From positions 50,166,073 through 50,230,072 of the forward strand of contig CP136064.1 in the NCBI GenBank assembly GCA_032622095.1: a stretch of DNA of 64,000 bases. Reading direction: 5' to 3'. Both the position numbers and the translations under genes were made by a program. The notes below the pieces were generated by a model that worked only from the letters and a program-made list of their open reading frames with translations, was not told the origin of the DNA and searched no databases. The DNA comes from Siphonodentalium dalli (lineage: Eukaryota; Mollusca; Scaphopoda; Gadilida; Siphonodentaliidae). This document shows positions 1-10,128 of this stretch, piece after piece; the first letter of the stretch is position 1, and the number at the start of each line of letters is the position of its first letter.

Positions 1-2086
1 ACGGGACTTGTCTAATTTATAGTGTTTAGCCTTTCATGTTGCAGTCACAAAGCATGACATTCGCATGTTAACAGTTTACTAACATCGTGTCTAAATAATA
101 GTTCATAATAAATTACTAATCATCAGTTAATAAGCTAGGCGCTTTTGTAAGTCATTTTAGTAAAAGTAATTTATGGTACATGTAACTTTAGGAGAATAAA
201 AAGTAAATGTGTGGGAGGTTATATTCATTCCGTTCAATCGGTTTGTCATTGTTCATTTCTCTGTTTTATTATTTGTCAATGTGTGTTAATTATTATTTGC
301 AATGTTATTTATTTGTGCTTTATGTTTGCTCATAGTGATAAATATTTCTACAATAAACTTATCATTGTTACAGATAGTTGTGTCTATATCCGAGATCAAA
401 TGTGCCGGTAATTGTATTCCCCGGGTCAAATTACCCCTATGTATAGATGGTTGTCTAAAAGTATGTTAACACATTTATTAATTTAATTTGGATAGTCTCC
501 ATACTGGCGCAAAAACTAATTAATACATTTAATCTAATTTATTTACATTGGCAAAATCAATGTTCTTGCTACCTTATATTGTGAACCATTTAAATGTATT
601 TTTAGAATCACAACTACACATATGATGTACATTTTACCATGTGCAGCGATGTAAAATATTGTCAGTTATGGCACAATACAGAATACGGAGTGTATGAATG
701 ACGTTTCATTATTCATTTCCCAGCCCATGTTATGAAGAGACTGATTCCATAACTTTGGCGACTGAACATTCTCGTGCTCTCTAATAGTCTATACGTCCAC
801 AGTATATCAAATGGCACCCAATATGATATTGTTCGGGTTTAATTAAGTATTGACAGTGTTATGATAAATATACTACCATTTCGTATGATCTGGATGGGGA
901 TCATATTAGCATCTCTTCTTGAGTTAGAATTGTGTTGATACAGCATGGTATTAATTAATGATCATACCCTAAACTCATCTATGTGGGCACGTCTATATCC
1001 TAGTCCACATCAACAACTGCATATGTCACAAAACCTCTATCGTCTAACGTGCTGCATTTATCCCATGAGAATATCTTTGGTAGACCGGGCACTCTGACAG
1101 AAAATATTTTGTGGCCTCAGGTATTTGGCAGCCGACATAGTTTATAAGTACCTGTAATTGTATATGTATGGTATTTAGAGATGAGCATACTAAATTGCTG
1201 GTTCACATGGTTATAGCTACATGATTATATAAGGTGGAACAAATTTAATTTGCAGAAAGCTATGTTTAGGTTTACCTGGTTTTTATAGCCCCTCTTAAGT
1301 ACGCATTTTGTTGAATATTGTGATAGGTTTTTCTTTATCAGTTTCAAAACAAAATTTATATCTACTATAGGCCCATACTTGAACTATATTCCTCGTTACG
1401 TCGCTCTCGTTTTCGTTATGATTCATTGTGATTTTGTTGAATGTGAGGCATCACACTGCTATCTGAATTAGTGTGCATCACCTCAATTTGTTCATCTGGC
1501 CTGAACTTTCTGCTTGCTCAGATCCGCATCTTGATGCCAATGCCATGGTCAGTTTGTGTTGACAGGGATGCCTTTCTTGTTTTCTTTAGCTGAACCTGGT
1601 GATAAATATAAGGAATTCAACTGCCTGAAATGTACAATGCAGAATGTCTTTATCGTGAGTAATTTGCTCAGTTCGATCTCTCAATTGTTCCAGACACATT
1701 AATGTCGCAAAATTCCTAGAACATTTTGTCGAACATTTAGGTTTTGCACAGCTACATGGACTATATTGAAGGCTGACCTATCGATTAAAGGATATCTTAA
1801 TTCAGCATTCTATTCATTTTTTTTATAATACTGCAAGTCTCAAGATTAACTTGACAAGATCGGATTTAGCTTCAACATCATTGACATTTTCATTATCAAA
1901 TCCATGTAATTGACTGTAAGATAAAAGTGAATAATATGCAGTTGACTACTTCGGCCTGCTCGACTAGTGATAGTACCAAACTGGAGTGTTTTCCTGGAGA
2001 AGAGATGTGGTGCGGTTGTGAACATGTTATATGGTGAAAACAGTCAGAACCTGTTGTAACTCTCCATCTGGGATTGCTGGTGCAGT
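1..2086. other. non-coding AT-rich DNA, nothing recognised
   Basis: About 2.1 kb without a supportable gene. Short open frames exist but have no recognisable domain, and stops are dense in all frames. No inverted repeat or tandem array stood out on reading. Confidence 0.5.
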
Positions 2087-2326
2087 TTGATTTTTATTCC
2101 TTTCCTGGAATTCACATTGGACAAAGAAATAAGAATTATGTATGGGAGTTTATGCGCACAGTTCAACAATGATTACACAAAGGCAGAGAGCATCAAACAA
2201 AAACAATTGAGAGAGGAGTTAAAGGAGAAAATTAAGTCATTCCCAAAGGAAAGATTCATAATTCAAAATGACAAAGTTGTGAAGATAAACCGCGGCGAAT
2301 ACAACCGAGGAGATGAAAATAATTGA
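2087..2326 (+). pseudogene. possible tail of a LINE ORF1
   Basis: A short open stretch of about 79 codons ends just before the LINE endonuclease pieces. Its last 45 residues are charged and helical-looking (IKQKQLREELKEKIKSFPKE) and end in a hydrophobic/basic stretch. This resembles the C-terminus of ORF1 proteins that sit directly upstream of the endonuclease ORF in CR1/L2-like LINEs. No zinc knuckle is visible and the 5' part is missing. The assignment rests mainly on position, so it is tentative; it could be chance coding-like sequence. Confidence 0.3.
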
Positions 2327-2371
2327 CTTGATGAATGTTCCCGGCCAGCTAAAATAGAACCCATTTGTCTC

Positions 2372-4020
2372 TACTGTAATGCAGATAGTTTAATGAACAA
2401 GCGAGATGAACTACAAGTACTTAATTACAGTCAATTACAGTCAATTACATGGATTTGATAATGAAAATGTCAATGATATTGAAGCTAAATATACTCAACA
2501 ACAAGGATTATGAACAGGAATTCTTACATATCAATGAAACCAATCCAGCTGTTATTTGTGTAACTGAAACGATACCGAAAAATAATAAATACAATATCAG
2601 TCCAAGTGAGCTTCATATTAACAATTACGATGCGTTTCACGGACAGCATTGGAAAAGGGGAGTCGTAATATACACACACCAGTCACTCTGTGCGCGAGAG
2701 TGAAGGGAAACGAATCAATCAAAATTTTGTGAGTCGGTCTGGTGCACATGGAACGTGAAAAACGAAACTGTACTGTTAGGATGCGTCTATCGAAGCCCAT
2801 CGTCTGATTCCGAAAATAATTGTCAGCTTTCGAAACTTATCAAGACAACTAAGGAAGTAAAAGCAAAGCATGTTATCGTTGTGGGAGATTTCAATCTACC
2901 AACTATATCGTGGGACACTGGGTTAGGACTAGAGGATTATGAACAGGAATTCTTACATATCATAGGATACCTCTTTCTACAACAGATAGTATCGTAACCG
3001 ACAAGACACAGGGCTGGACAGAAGGAAAATATTCTTGACCTTGTATTAACGAACAAGGAAGATATAATATCAGAAATAACACAACAGTCCTTTGGGCAAA
3101 AGTGACCATGACGTATTGCAACTCAAAACTCACCAAGAACTAATCAACCCTAGAGCACAACCAAAACAATTTTGTTTTCCATATAATAGAGGCGATTACG
3201 ACAGAATCCGGAATGAACTCGCAGAAAGTGATTGGAAATATTTAAATTTCGGAGAGTTCCAAAGTGCATGGAATTTCTTCTATGAGAAACTAGAACAACT
3301 GAAGGAGAAATCTATTCCTAAATCGCACGCAAAGTCCAACAAAATTACATGGATGACAAAAGACATACTCAGCATCATTCGATTGAAGAGAAGGGCGTAC
3401 AAAAAGTACAAAGAAACGGGGAGCCTTCGTTTATTCGACGAATATAAACGATACCGAGATATGGCAAATAAAAGAATAAATGCAGCCAAATCTTCCTTCG
3501 AAAAGAAAATATCATTCGAATGCAAACAAAATCCGAAGGCATTTTGGCGGTATGTTCAGAGCAAAACTAAACTAAACCACGGTATCGGTGATTTGCAAGA
3601 ATCCGAGGGAATCCTTCCGTGATGGACGATGGTGAGAAGGCCAATATACTCAACAACTTTTTCTCATCCGTATTCACAAACGAAAACACTAAGGAAATGC
3701 CTATAATGCCAGAACGGAAAACTTCAAGTCATGTGGTTAGCCTACAGATGACTCCTTTAGCAGTAGAACAAAGATTGCGCTCTCTAAATGCAAACAAGAG
3801 TGATGGTCCAGATAGAATACCAGCACGGCTATTAAAGGAAACATCGAAAGAGCTGTGTGTTCTTTTTAACAGATCTATCACAGAAGGTGCTATCCCAAAG
3901 GTATGGAAATCAGCTAACGTCACATGTATTTTTAAGAAAGGAGCGAAATCAAACCCAAGCAACTATCGTCCGGTCAGCCTCACGTGCATACTATGTAAAA
4001 TACTTGAATCCTTGAAATGT
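2372..4020 (+). pseudogene. truncated, scrambled LINE (endonuclease + start of reverse transcriptase)
   Basis: Broken ORF2 of a non-LTR retrotransposon. Endonuclease pieces in order: YCNADSLMNKRDELQVL (2372-2422), INETNPAVICVTETIPKN (from about 2530), LLGCVYRSPSSDS and VVGDFNLPTISWD (2755-2930), and the C-terminal SDHDVL motif near 3095-3115. These are hallmark blocks of the AP-type endonuclease of CR1/L2/Jockey-like LINEs. A linker with WMTKDILSIIRLKRRAYKKY and FWRYVQSKTK follows (3092-3620), then RT blocks NKSDGPDRIPARLL, IPKVWKSANVTCIFKKG and NYRPVSLTCILCKILE (3780-4010). Homology stops before the catalytic YxDD block. At least three frameshifts or stops lie at about 2700, 3000-3095 and 3620. 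Dead copy, truncated at both ends; clade not resolved. Confidence 0.85.
2504..2533 (+). repeat. 30-bp exact direct repeat, first copy
   Basis: The 30 bases here (core GATTATGAACAGGAATTC) recur exactly at 2933-2962, where they read in frame as part of the endonuclease (DYEQEFLHI). The first copy sits where the early endonuclease should run straight into INETNPAV, so it looks like a displaced piece of the same LINE. Confidence 0.85.
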
Positions 4021-4870
4021 TCACACCAAATAGAAGGACTAATTTCACAAATCTCTTCAATTTTGCAGTCATTTATCCTTAAGCTTCATTCAGTGCTGAT
4101 TTTATGTTATATTTAATTTTATGCCAAATATTAGACCTGAGTGTCTAATCTAATCCTTTCAAAACTAAAGCATCATTGATGAGTAGTTATCCAATAGGAA
4201 ATGTTCAGATAATAAGTTCAACATTTCCCTCAATAGATAGGACTCCTGTACTTTGATTTATCTGCTGTCCGGATTTATCAGCTTAACGTCCCTCCATATC
4301 AATAATAGACCATTCCGATGTACACTTTTTAATTGACTGTTAGAATATATGTAGTGTAGAAAGATATAATAATATGGTTTCATGCTAACTATTGTCTGAT
4401 CCACTGCAAGGGTCTACTGCAACTCTAGATCCTGCACCTGGCGTAACTCTTGAACAGTCATTCCCACATTGTCCAGACTGATGGTCTTCTAACGCTATTA
4501 TGTTAAGAATATGAACATTCAGTACTTCTAGCCATGAATGACATATTATATCATTCAGGAAATACATTGCTTCGTTTCCAGTGTGCTCACAGTCAATCAC
4601 ACAACACTGTTGAGAATAGCAAATTAGTTATGCCTATGTTGCATCATCAAGGCCAGCTATGTCCATAGTAACTCTTCCATAATATTCAATTCAAAATGAC
4701 AGTGCATAAAGGATTTTCTGGAAAGAAAAGTAATAACCATTTTCAATTTCTTTGAAGGAGTGATGAATTAGTCCTTATGCCAAATATTTTACGAGTAACA
4801 GAGTAAGAAGTAAAACACTCAGCTGATAAATCACAGTATTGAACTCCACCCACTGAAGATAGATATGTCT
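4021..4870. other. non-coding, nothing recognised
   Basis: Sequence after the LINE 3' truncation. No domain-bearing ORF or clear repeat was seen, apart from the short phrase TTATGCCAAATAT occurring near 4118 and 4777. Confidence 0.45.
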
Positions 4871-5206
4871 AATTTTGGTACGCAGCAAAAACAACACAAC
4901 TTTTGTACCCTGTTGTTACGTCGGTTACATTGGTTACATTTTATAAGTACAAATTTAGAAACTTAGAAAACACAAGGTACTTTGAGATTCCTAAGAAAAA
5001 AGAAGAAAAAAAGTAACAAATGTAACATTACCTAATAGGTAAAGTAACCAGAAGTAACCATTTGTACTCCGTGTACCCATGGGTCTGAAATTAGTTCAGG
5101 AAATATATTTTCTAAGTTGCTAAATTTGTGCTCATAAAATGTAACCAATGTACCCGACGTAACAACAGGGTACAAAAGTTGTGTTGTTTTTCGGCGTACC
5201 AAAATT
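4871..5206. mobile_element. foldback MITE with ~100-bp terminal inverted repeats
   Basis: The left arm (4871-4972) and the reverse complement of the right arm (about 5107-5206) share long blocks, including ACAACACAACTTTTGTACCC and GGTTACATTTTAT, with only scattered mismatches and one small indel. The ends read AATTTTGGTACG. The 10-mer ACTGAAGATA occurs on both sides (4852-4861 and 5218-5227), a few bases outside the arms, and may mark a target duplication. No coding capacity. Superfamily unresolved. Confidence 0.75.
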
Positions 5207-5396
5207 TGCCATATATGACTGAAGATATCAGCTGATTACACCACAATTCCATTGTGTGAGTATATACTTTTTATAGTGTGGCGTCACAATATAATAATTG
5301 CACGTTGGTTTAGACGAATTATACCTGCGGTCCAGAGATATCCGAGATAATTTTATCATTTGTAATTGGGCGTGGACGTAGTTCACTTAAATTTGA

Positions 5397-6360
5397 CAAA
5401 TGGTGCAAAGGTGATTAAAAAAATTATCTTAACCAAAAGTTTCTATTTCCTTTGTGGTAAGATGCATCATATCAGGCTTTGGTTTTCACTGATGAGATTA
5501 TTGTTAAACAAAAACTGTAAATACATAATTGCCAGTTCTATATTATATAATTATACAAATTATTTTTGAAGCAAATTTATTATGGATTTGTTTGTGTGGA
5601 TTATATGACGAAGAGACGCGAGGCTCGTGCTCTCATCCGCGACACGTTTAATAATGATTAATTAATCATTATACACTCAGATCTAATGGGGTGGGGATGT
5701 ATACTGAATTGACTGCATGCATCTCTTAAGTCTTGCATCTGTGTATTGAAGCACCTCAGTCGTGAGTGACATACATGTGTATGTTTATATTTATTTTGTG
5801 GTAAGATGCATCATATCAAGCTGTGTTTTCACTGATGAGATTATGGTTTAAAAAAACCTGTAAATACATTATTACCAGTTATGTATATAATTATAGACAA
5901 TTTTGCATACATACAAAGCATTTTTGAAGAAAATTTATTACGGATTTTTTTGTGGATTATATGATGAGTCGCGAGGAAATGCCTCCTTGATGCCTTTTTT
6001 TTACAAAATTTTCCCGAACCCCCACATAAGAGAAGGGAGAAACCACCTCTCGTGCTCTCCCCCGCGACGCTTTTAATAATTATTAATTAATCATACACTC
6101 AAGAGGTAATGTATATGTATTGACTACATGTATCTCTTAAGTCTTGCATTTGTGTGTTGAAGCACCTCAGTCGTGAGTGACATATATATATGTGTATGTT
6201 AATTCTGTAGAAACTGGCCAAAGTATATAAATGGTGCAAAGGTGATTTAAAAAAATTACACACCTTAACCAAGAGTTTAATTTATATTTCCTTTGTGGTA
6301 AGATGCATCATAGCAGGCTGTGGTTTTCATTGATGAGATTATAGTTAAACAAAAACTCAC
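5397..6360 (+). repeat. degenerate tandem triplication, unit ~400 bp
   Basis: Three direct copies share GTGGTAAGATGCATCATA (5453, 5800 and 6296 regions), then a CACTGATGAGATTAT block, an AATTTATTA(T/C)GGATTT block, a TTAATCATTA block and AAGCACCTCAGTCGTGAG. Copy 1 spans about 5397-5790, copy 2 about 5797-6209, and copy 3 (partial, restarting at AAATGGTGCAAAGGTGAT) about 6229-6358. Copy 2 has a C-rich insertion near 6010-6060. No coding content. Confidence 0.75.
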
Positions 6361-6667
6361 CTGACTTGGTGATGATCTTTCAGCATTAGCATTCTGTTGA
6401 AAAATTAAAGTTCAATGGCCATGTTAATTATGATGTATTATCCATTTTAGCTCACCTGAGACGAAGTCTCTGGTGGAGCCATATACACCACTCTCCATCC
6501 GTTGTCGGTCGAACTGTCCACCCATTTGTCCATTCAATATCTGTTCAAATATAAAATAGCTATGTCTCGCTATAACTTAACTAGTTTCAAAGCAAGAGTC
6601 CTTCACAATCTTGGTATACTCATAGAGACCACAGTTGTCAACTATTGAATCTGATGTGTAGTTGTTT
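6361..6667. other. non-coding 5' flank of the Gypsy element
   Basis: Contains a phrase of the type AGCTCACCTGAGACGAAG (about 6450-6470) that I associate with dispersed mollusc repeats. Otherwise nothing recognised. Confidence 0.4.
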
Positions 6668-6763
6668 ATGTTGTGATAAAATTACCTCATTGCCGCTTCT
6701 TCTAATTTCATGTGTACATCTTTTCAGCTATTTGTTTAAAGCATATGCTACTTTATGGCTTAA

Positions 6764-7257
6764 AGGCACGTGCGGCCTTGGCGGTGGGTATCCTGTGAAA
6801 ATATATCCACCCGTCAAAAACCGCCACAAACAGAAAGAACATCAAAATGTAGATAGACTTTGTCCGTATACAAATAAGAAATATCGCATAAACAGTATGT
6901 TATGGTCATATGTTTGACCATTGTTATGTAAACAACAGCATAAAAAGTTACTTTTCTGGTGTTTGTTTATATTATGATGGTAAACATAAAGAGCGTTCTT
7001 TGTGGGTGAATTCCTGATATGGAACGAATAAAGAGCGTTTATGCCATTTGTGTGTGATTAGCCAGCAGCATTGTGTTGTCTTCTGTAACACAATCAGGCT
7101 CTTGCTTAGGTAAAATATAGTAAATCTTTATGATAACATGCTGTTTACGCGATGGTCATGGTATATATGAACGGAACTGTATGCGTTTTAATGTTTTTCT
7201 GTTTACGGTGTTTGGAACAAATATGAATATTTTCGACAATTAAGGCCGCACGTGCCT
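6764..7257 (+). mobile_element. TTAA-flanked MITE, copy M1
   Basis: About 494 bp, flanked by TTAA (6760-6763 and 7258-7261). Termini AGGCACGTGCGGCCTT and its reverse complement. The 3' LTR shows the empty site (ATGGCTTAATTTCGTG near 15790), proving insertion with TTAA duplication. No ORF. TTAA duplication fits piggyBac, Kolobok or Sola3-type transposases; the family cannot be decided from the ends alone. Confidence 0.92.
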
Positions 7258-7552
7258 TTAATTTCGTGTTATACTTTTCAAAATAGTAATCTGCTTCTTG
7301 TTCCTAACAAAATTTACTCTCTTCAATAGCTTGTTTGTCATATTTTTGTATTTTTATTTCGTATTTTTATATTTCAAATTTTCGTGGTAGTTTCTCCCGG
7401 ACAGAAGATCTAAGGAAGGAGCGTTTTGATTGGTTGTTTCTCTCGGGTGTTGGTATCGCCCATTCTAACTCATTTCGCGTTGCCTGGTTGGTTAGAATGG
7501 AATAATCCACCCAGAGAACGCCAATCCGCTTCTTGCTTGTCTTCTTTTCGGG

Positions 7553-7562
7553 TATATAAGGT
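7553..7562 (+). promoter_or_regulatory. TATA box / LTR promoter
   Basis: TATATAAGG after a G-rich step. The preceding 140 bases carry ATTGG and CCAAT boxes (7428-7433 and about 7521). The same arrangement is conserved in the other LTRs (16086 and 27886). This is the best candidate for the element's RNA polymerase II promoter. Confidence 0.6.
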
Positions 7563-7664
7563 GGTAATTTACTCGCCCAACCATCTTCTTGATATGAACC
7601 ATCGCGACTTCTAACTTAAATTATGGATTTCATTTTCTAAATTTCTAAATTAAACTTATTAAAG

Positions 7665-7995
7665 TGGCCCCACTAAATTTATAACACTAAACGCTCTTTA
7701 ATTTGCTCACTTCTTAAAGTGAACCCTCTGAATTGTTGGCACTATATAAACACTCTTTAAATATGCTCACTCTTAAAGTGACCCTTCTGAATTACTATAT
7801 AAACGCTCTTTAAATATGCTGATTATTTAAAGTGCCCCACCCCTTTGAATTTATGACTCTGAACGCTCTTTAAATATGCTTTCGATGTGATTTAAAGTGA
7901 CCCCTCTGAATGAATTATTCTCTAAACACACTTTACATATAATTATTTAAAGTGAAACCTATGTTGATATGGCTTTAAAAGCTCTTTAAATGTGT
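7665..7995 (+). repeat. intra-LTR degenerate tandem repeats (~50-60 bp units)
   Basis: Six to seven units alternate AACGCTCTTTAAATATGC with TTAAAGTGACCCTCTGAA. The CTTTAA/TTAAAG halves are complementary, so each unit could fold. The same array is in the other LTRs (about 16240-16570 and 28040-28370). The position downstream of the TATA box suggests regulatory or leader sequence. Confidence 0.75.
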
Positions 7996-8395
7996 CAATT
8001 AATGTGACACTTCTGATTATTTAGTAACCTATTTAATATACTAGTACCCTTTAAATACGATTAAAGCAGCTCGTTGGAATTACCCAGTTGATCTTAAAGA
8101 GACGCATCTTAATTTTTTGTAGTTATTTCTGACACTTTTGAAACATGTCTGCCTATAGATCTTATAATTATATTATCTAAGACAGAATTTATATTAATTT
8201 ATAATGGATACTGGAATATATAGTCATGGCCACAACGTGAAATATTGAGTCCTAGTCAGTTATTATACAATTGTTATACTGTTAAAGTTGATATTTAAAG
8301 TTGGAATTATGATATATATAAAGAATAAATAATCAACTTCTATTTAGCTGTTGTGTCAGTTAGTTATCCACCAGCGCTGTCCGGACCTGTTAAAT

Positions 8396-8414
8396 TTTGG
8401 TGCCGTGAGCAGGA
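8396..8414 (+). promoter_or_regulatory. putative primer-binding site
   Basis: TGGTGCCGTGAGCAGG starts a few bases after the LTR end. TGG followed by tRNA-3'-end-like complement is typical of Ty3/Gypsy primer-binding sites. The tRNA species was not identified. Confidence 0.6.
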
Positions 8415-8511
8415 TTATTCTAAATTACAGGATTCAGATTTGATTTTGAGACAGTGCTATAATTGCAGAGTGGATAATTAATTAACTTTAACACATTAAA
8501 TTTTGTTAGAA

Positions 8512-10075
8512 ATGTCGCGTGGTAGGATGATTTCCTTTAGTGTGGGCTCTGAACCCGTGGGTAGCCCAGATAAATATTGCTATCAGAGTGATAATGTAGA
8601 AGATGAAGCTTATTTAAACTCACTGTTGACAACACATGATAGACTTACCCATGTGTCGCCGTCATACATTCAGTGTGGCCCGGAGGCAAGTTCTGGGTCT
8701 ACAATGCACATGTTTACAAACCTACCGTCACCAGATGGTGCATTATATTCACCAATTTCACCCCCTGGAAATTATATTCCATTTAAACATGAATATTGGG
8801 ATGCCCGAGATGTAAATACAGTTTCAACTTCACCACAGTCCAGTGGAGATCCTGATAGGTATGCGAGGGATAACCAGTGTTCTGAACAACCACATAGTTT
8901 TCAATATGATACTTCGGATCCACATCAGTCATATATGCCCAAATCTGAGAAATTTCTTCATGAATTTCAGTCTCATGATACACACCATTTAAGTGATTCA
9001 AATCAATTAAATAGGAAAGTGCATTCAATCTTGAAGAAACCTTCCGGTGGATTTCATGTAGATACCAGTGTGCTGCCAGCAGCATCAAGTCAAACAAGGT
9101 CACCCCAACAGTCGTGGTTGCAGGAAACACCTCAAAGTTATGCCAGCCATGATAATTTTTCTCAGCATTCCCATTATCAAAATCATGAACAAGGTCAGTT
9201 TAACCCCTGAGCAAATTGATCATTATAGGACAATTCAGAATGTAGTTCATAGGCCGCTTACATTGTCCATACCAAATAAAATGGAACCCAGACACATAGC
9301 CACTCAACTCAAAGATATTGGTGCACATGGAAATACAGATTTTAAATAAAAGTTCTTGGGACAATCCTATGGTAATGAAACGCATGACAATACATAAAAC
9401 GGTAGACGTTGAGAAGTTTGATCCATCTAAATGGGACCTTTCTGATTATTTTGTCCATTTTGAAGTAGTAGCCAAAATAAATCGTTGGGAAAACACTGAG
9501 ATGGCTGCTCATTTAGTGGTAAGTTTGCGTGGTGCAGCACAGTTACTTTTGGGGACACTTAGTTATGCACAACAAAATGATTATGAACAACTTAAACATG
9601 CTCTTTTGCGTCGATTCAGTCCACATGAACAAACAGTAGTAAATAAAGCATTATTTAGACAGGCTAAAAGGAAACCCAGTCAGAGTGTTAGGGAGTTTGC
9701 TCATTCTTTAGAACGTTTAGGTAGAAAGGCATACCCTAGAGCTGGTGACTTGGAACCTTTTAGTGTTGAACAATTCATATTGGGAATGAATGATTCACGT
9801 TTAAGACATCATGTTCAATTTGGACACCCTGAAAACTTAGAACATGCTATAGCTTTGGCCGCTGAATTTGAAGCCATAAAAGGTCCTGTTGAAAAGGTGT
9901 GCCCTGTAGAAGACCCAGGTGCCCCGGAAGTTTTCACTCGGATTAAATTTTTAGAGGACCAAGTTTCCGTAATGAATAGGAATGTCCCACCTCCCCAATG
10001 GTTTGTAATTACTGTCGTGAAATTGGTCACAGTGAAGCTAAATGTAGGCAGAAAATAGCTCGCTCGGGAAACTAA
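8512..10075 (+). pseudogene. gag: Gypsy gag (capsid + CCHC zinc knuckle), frameshifted
   Basis: Structural polyprotein that would form the virus-like particle. The first ATG is at 8512. A ~230-residue Ser/Gln/His-rich N-terminal region runs to the stop at 9208-9210. The capsid lies in another frame (9318-9990), with FDPSKWDLSDYFVHFEVVA, WENTEMAAHLVVSLRGAA and the MHR-like block FRQAKRKPSQSVREFA. A nucleocapsid CX2CX4HX4C knuckle (CNYCREIGHSEAKC) is in a third frame at 10004-10045, ending at TAA 10073-10075. At least two frameshifts fall at about 9195-9330 and one at about 9990-10003. These look like decay, unlike the -1 signal at the very end of gag, which looks programmed. Copy 2 has lost gag. 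Confidence 0.88.
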
Positions 10076-10128
10076 AATTGGCTGAATCCGTGGTCAATCA
10101 TTCAGCCAGTTCTCAAATCAATCGACCA
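10066..10128 (+). promoter_or_regulatory. -1 programmed ribosomal frameshift signal at gag/pol border
   Basis: The heptamer G GGA AAC (10066-10072) lies in exact gag phase and is followed at once by the gag stop TAA (10073-10075). The -1 frame is the pol frame, open from 10048. Six bases downstream a perfect 9-bp stem TGGCTGAAT/ATTCAGCCA (10079-10087 with 10100-10108, 12-nt loop) can form. Loop bases TGGTC (10091-10095) can pair with GACCA (10124-10128) as an H-type pseudoknot. All three elements of a retroviral-type signal are present. Confidence 0.8.

Larger units (their letters stand above)
6672..8394 (+). repeat. 5' LTR of Gypsy copy 1 (with MITE inserted)
   Basis: About 1.23 kb after removing the MITE at 6764-7257. 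Relative to the 3' LTR it lacks about 45 bp between the TATA region and the ACTCGCCC block (near 7568). The two LTRs are otherwise collinear with few differences on reading. Confidence 0.9.
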
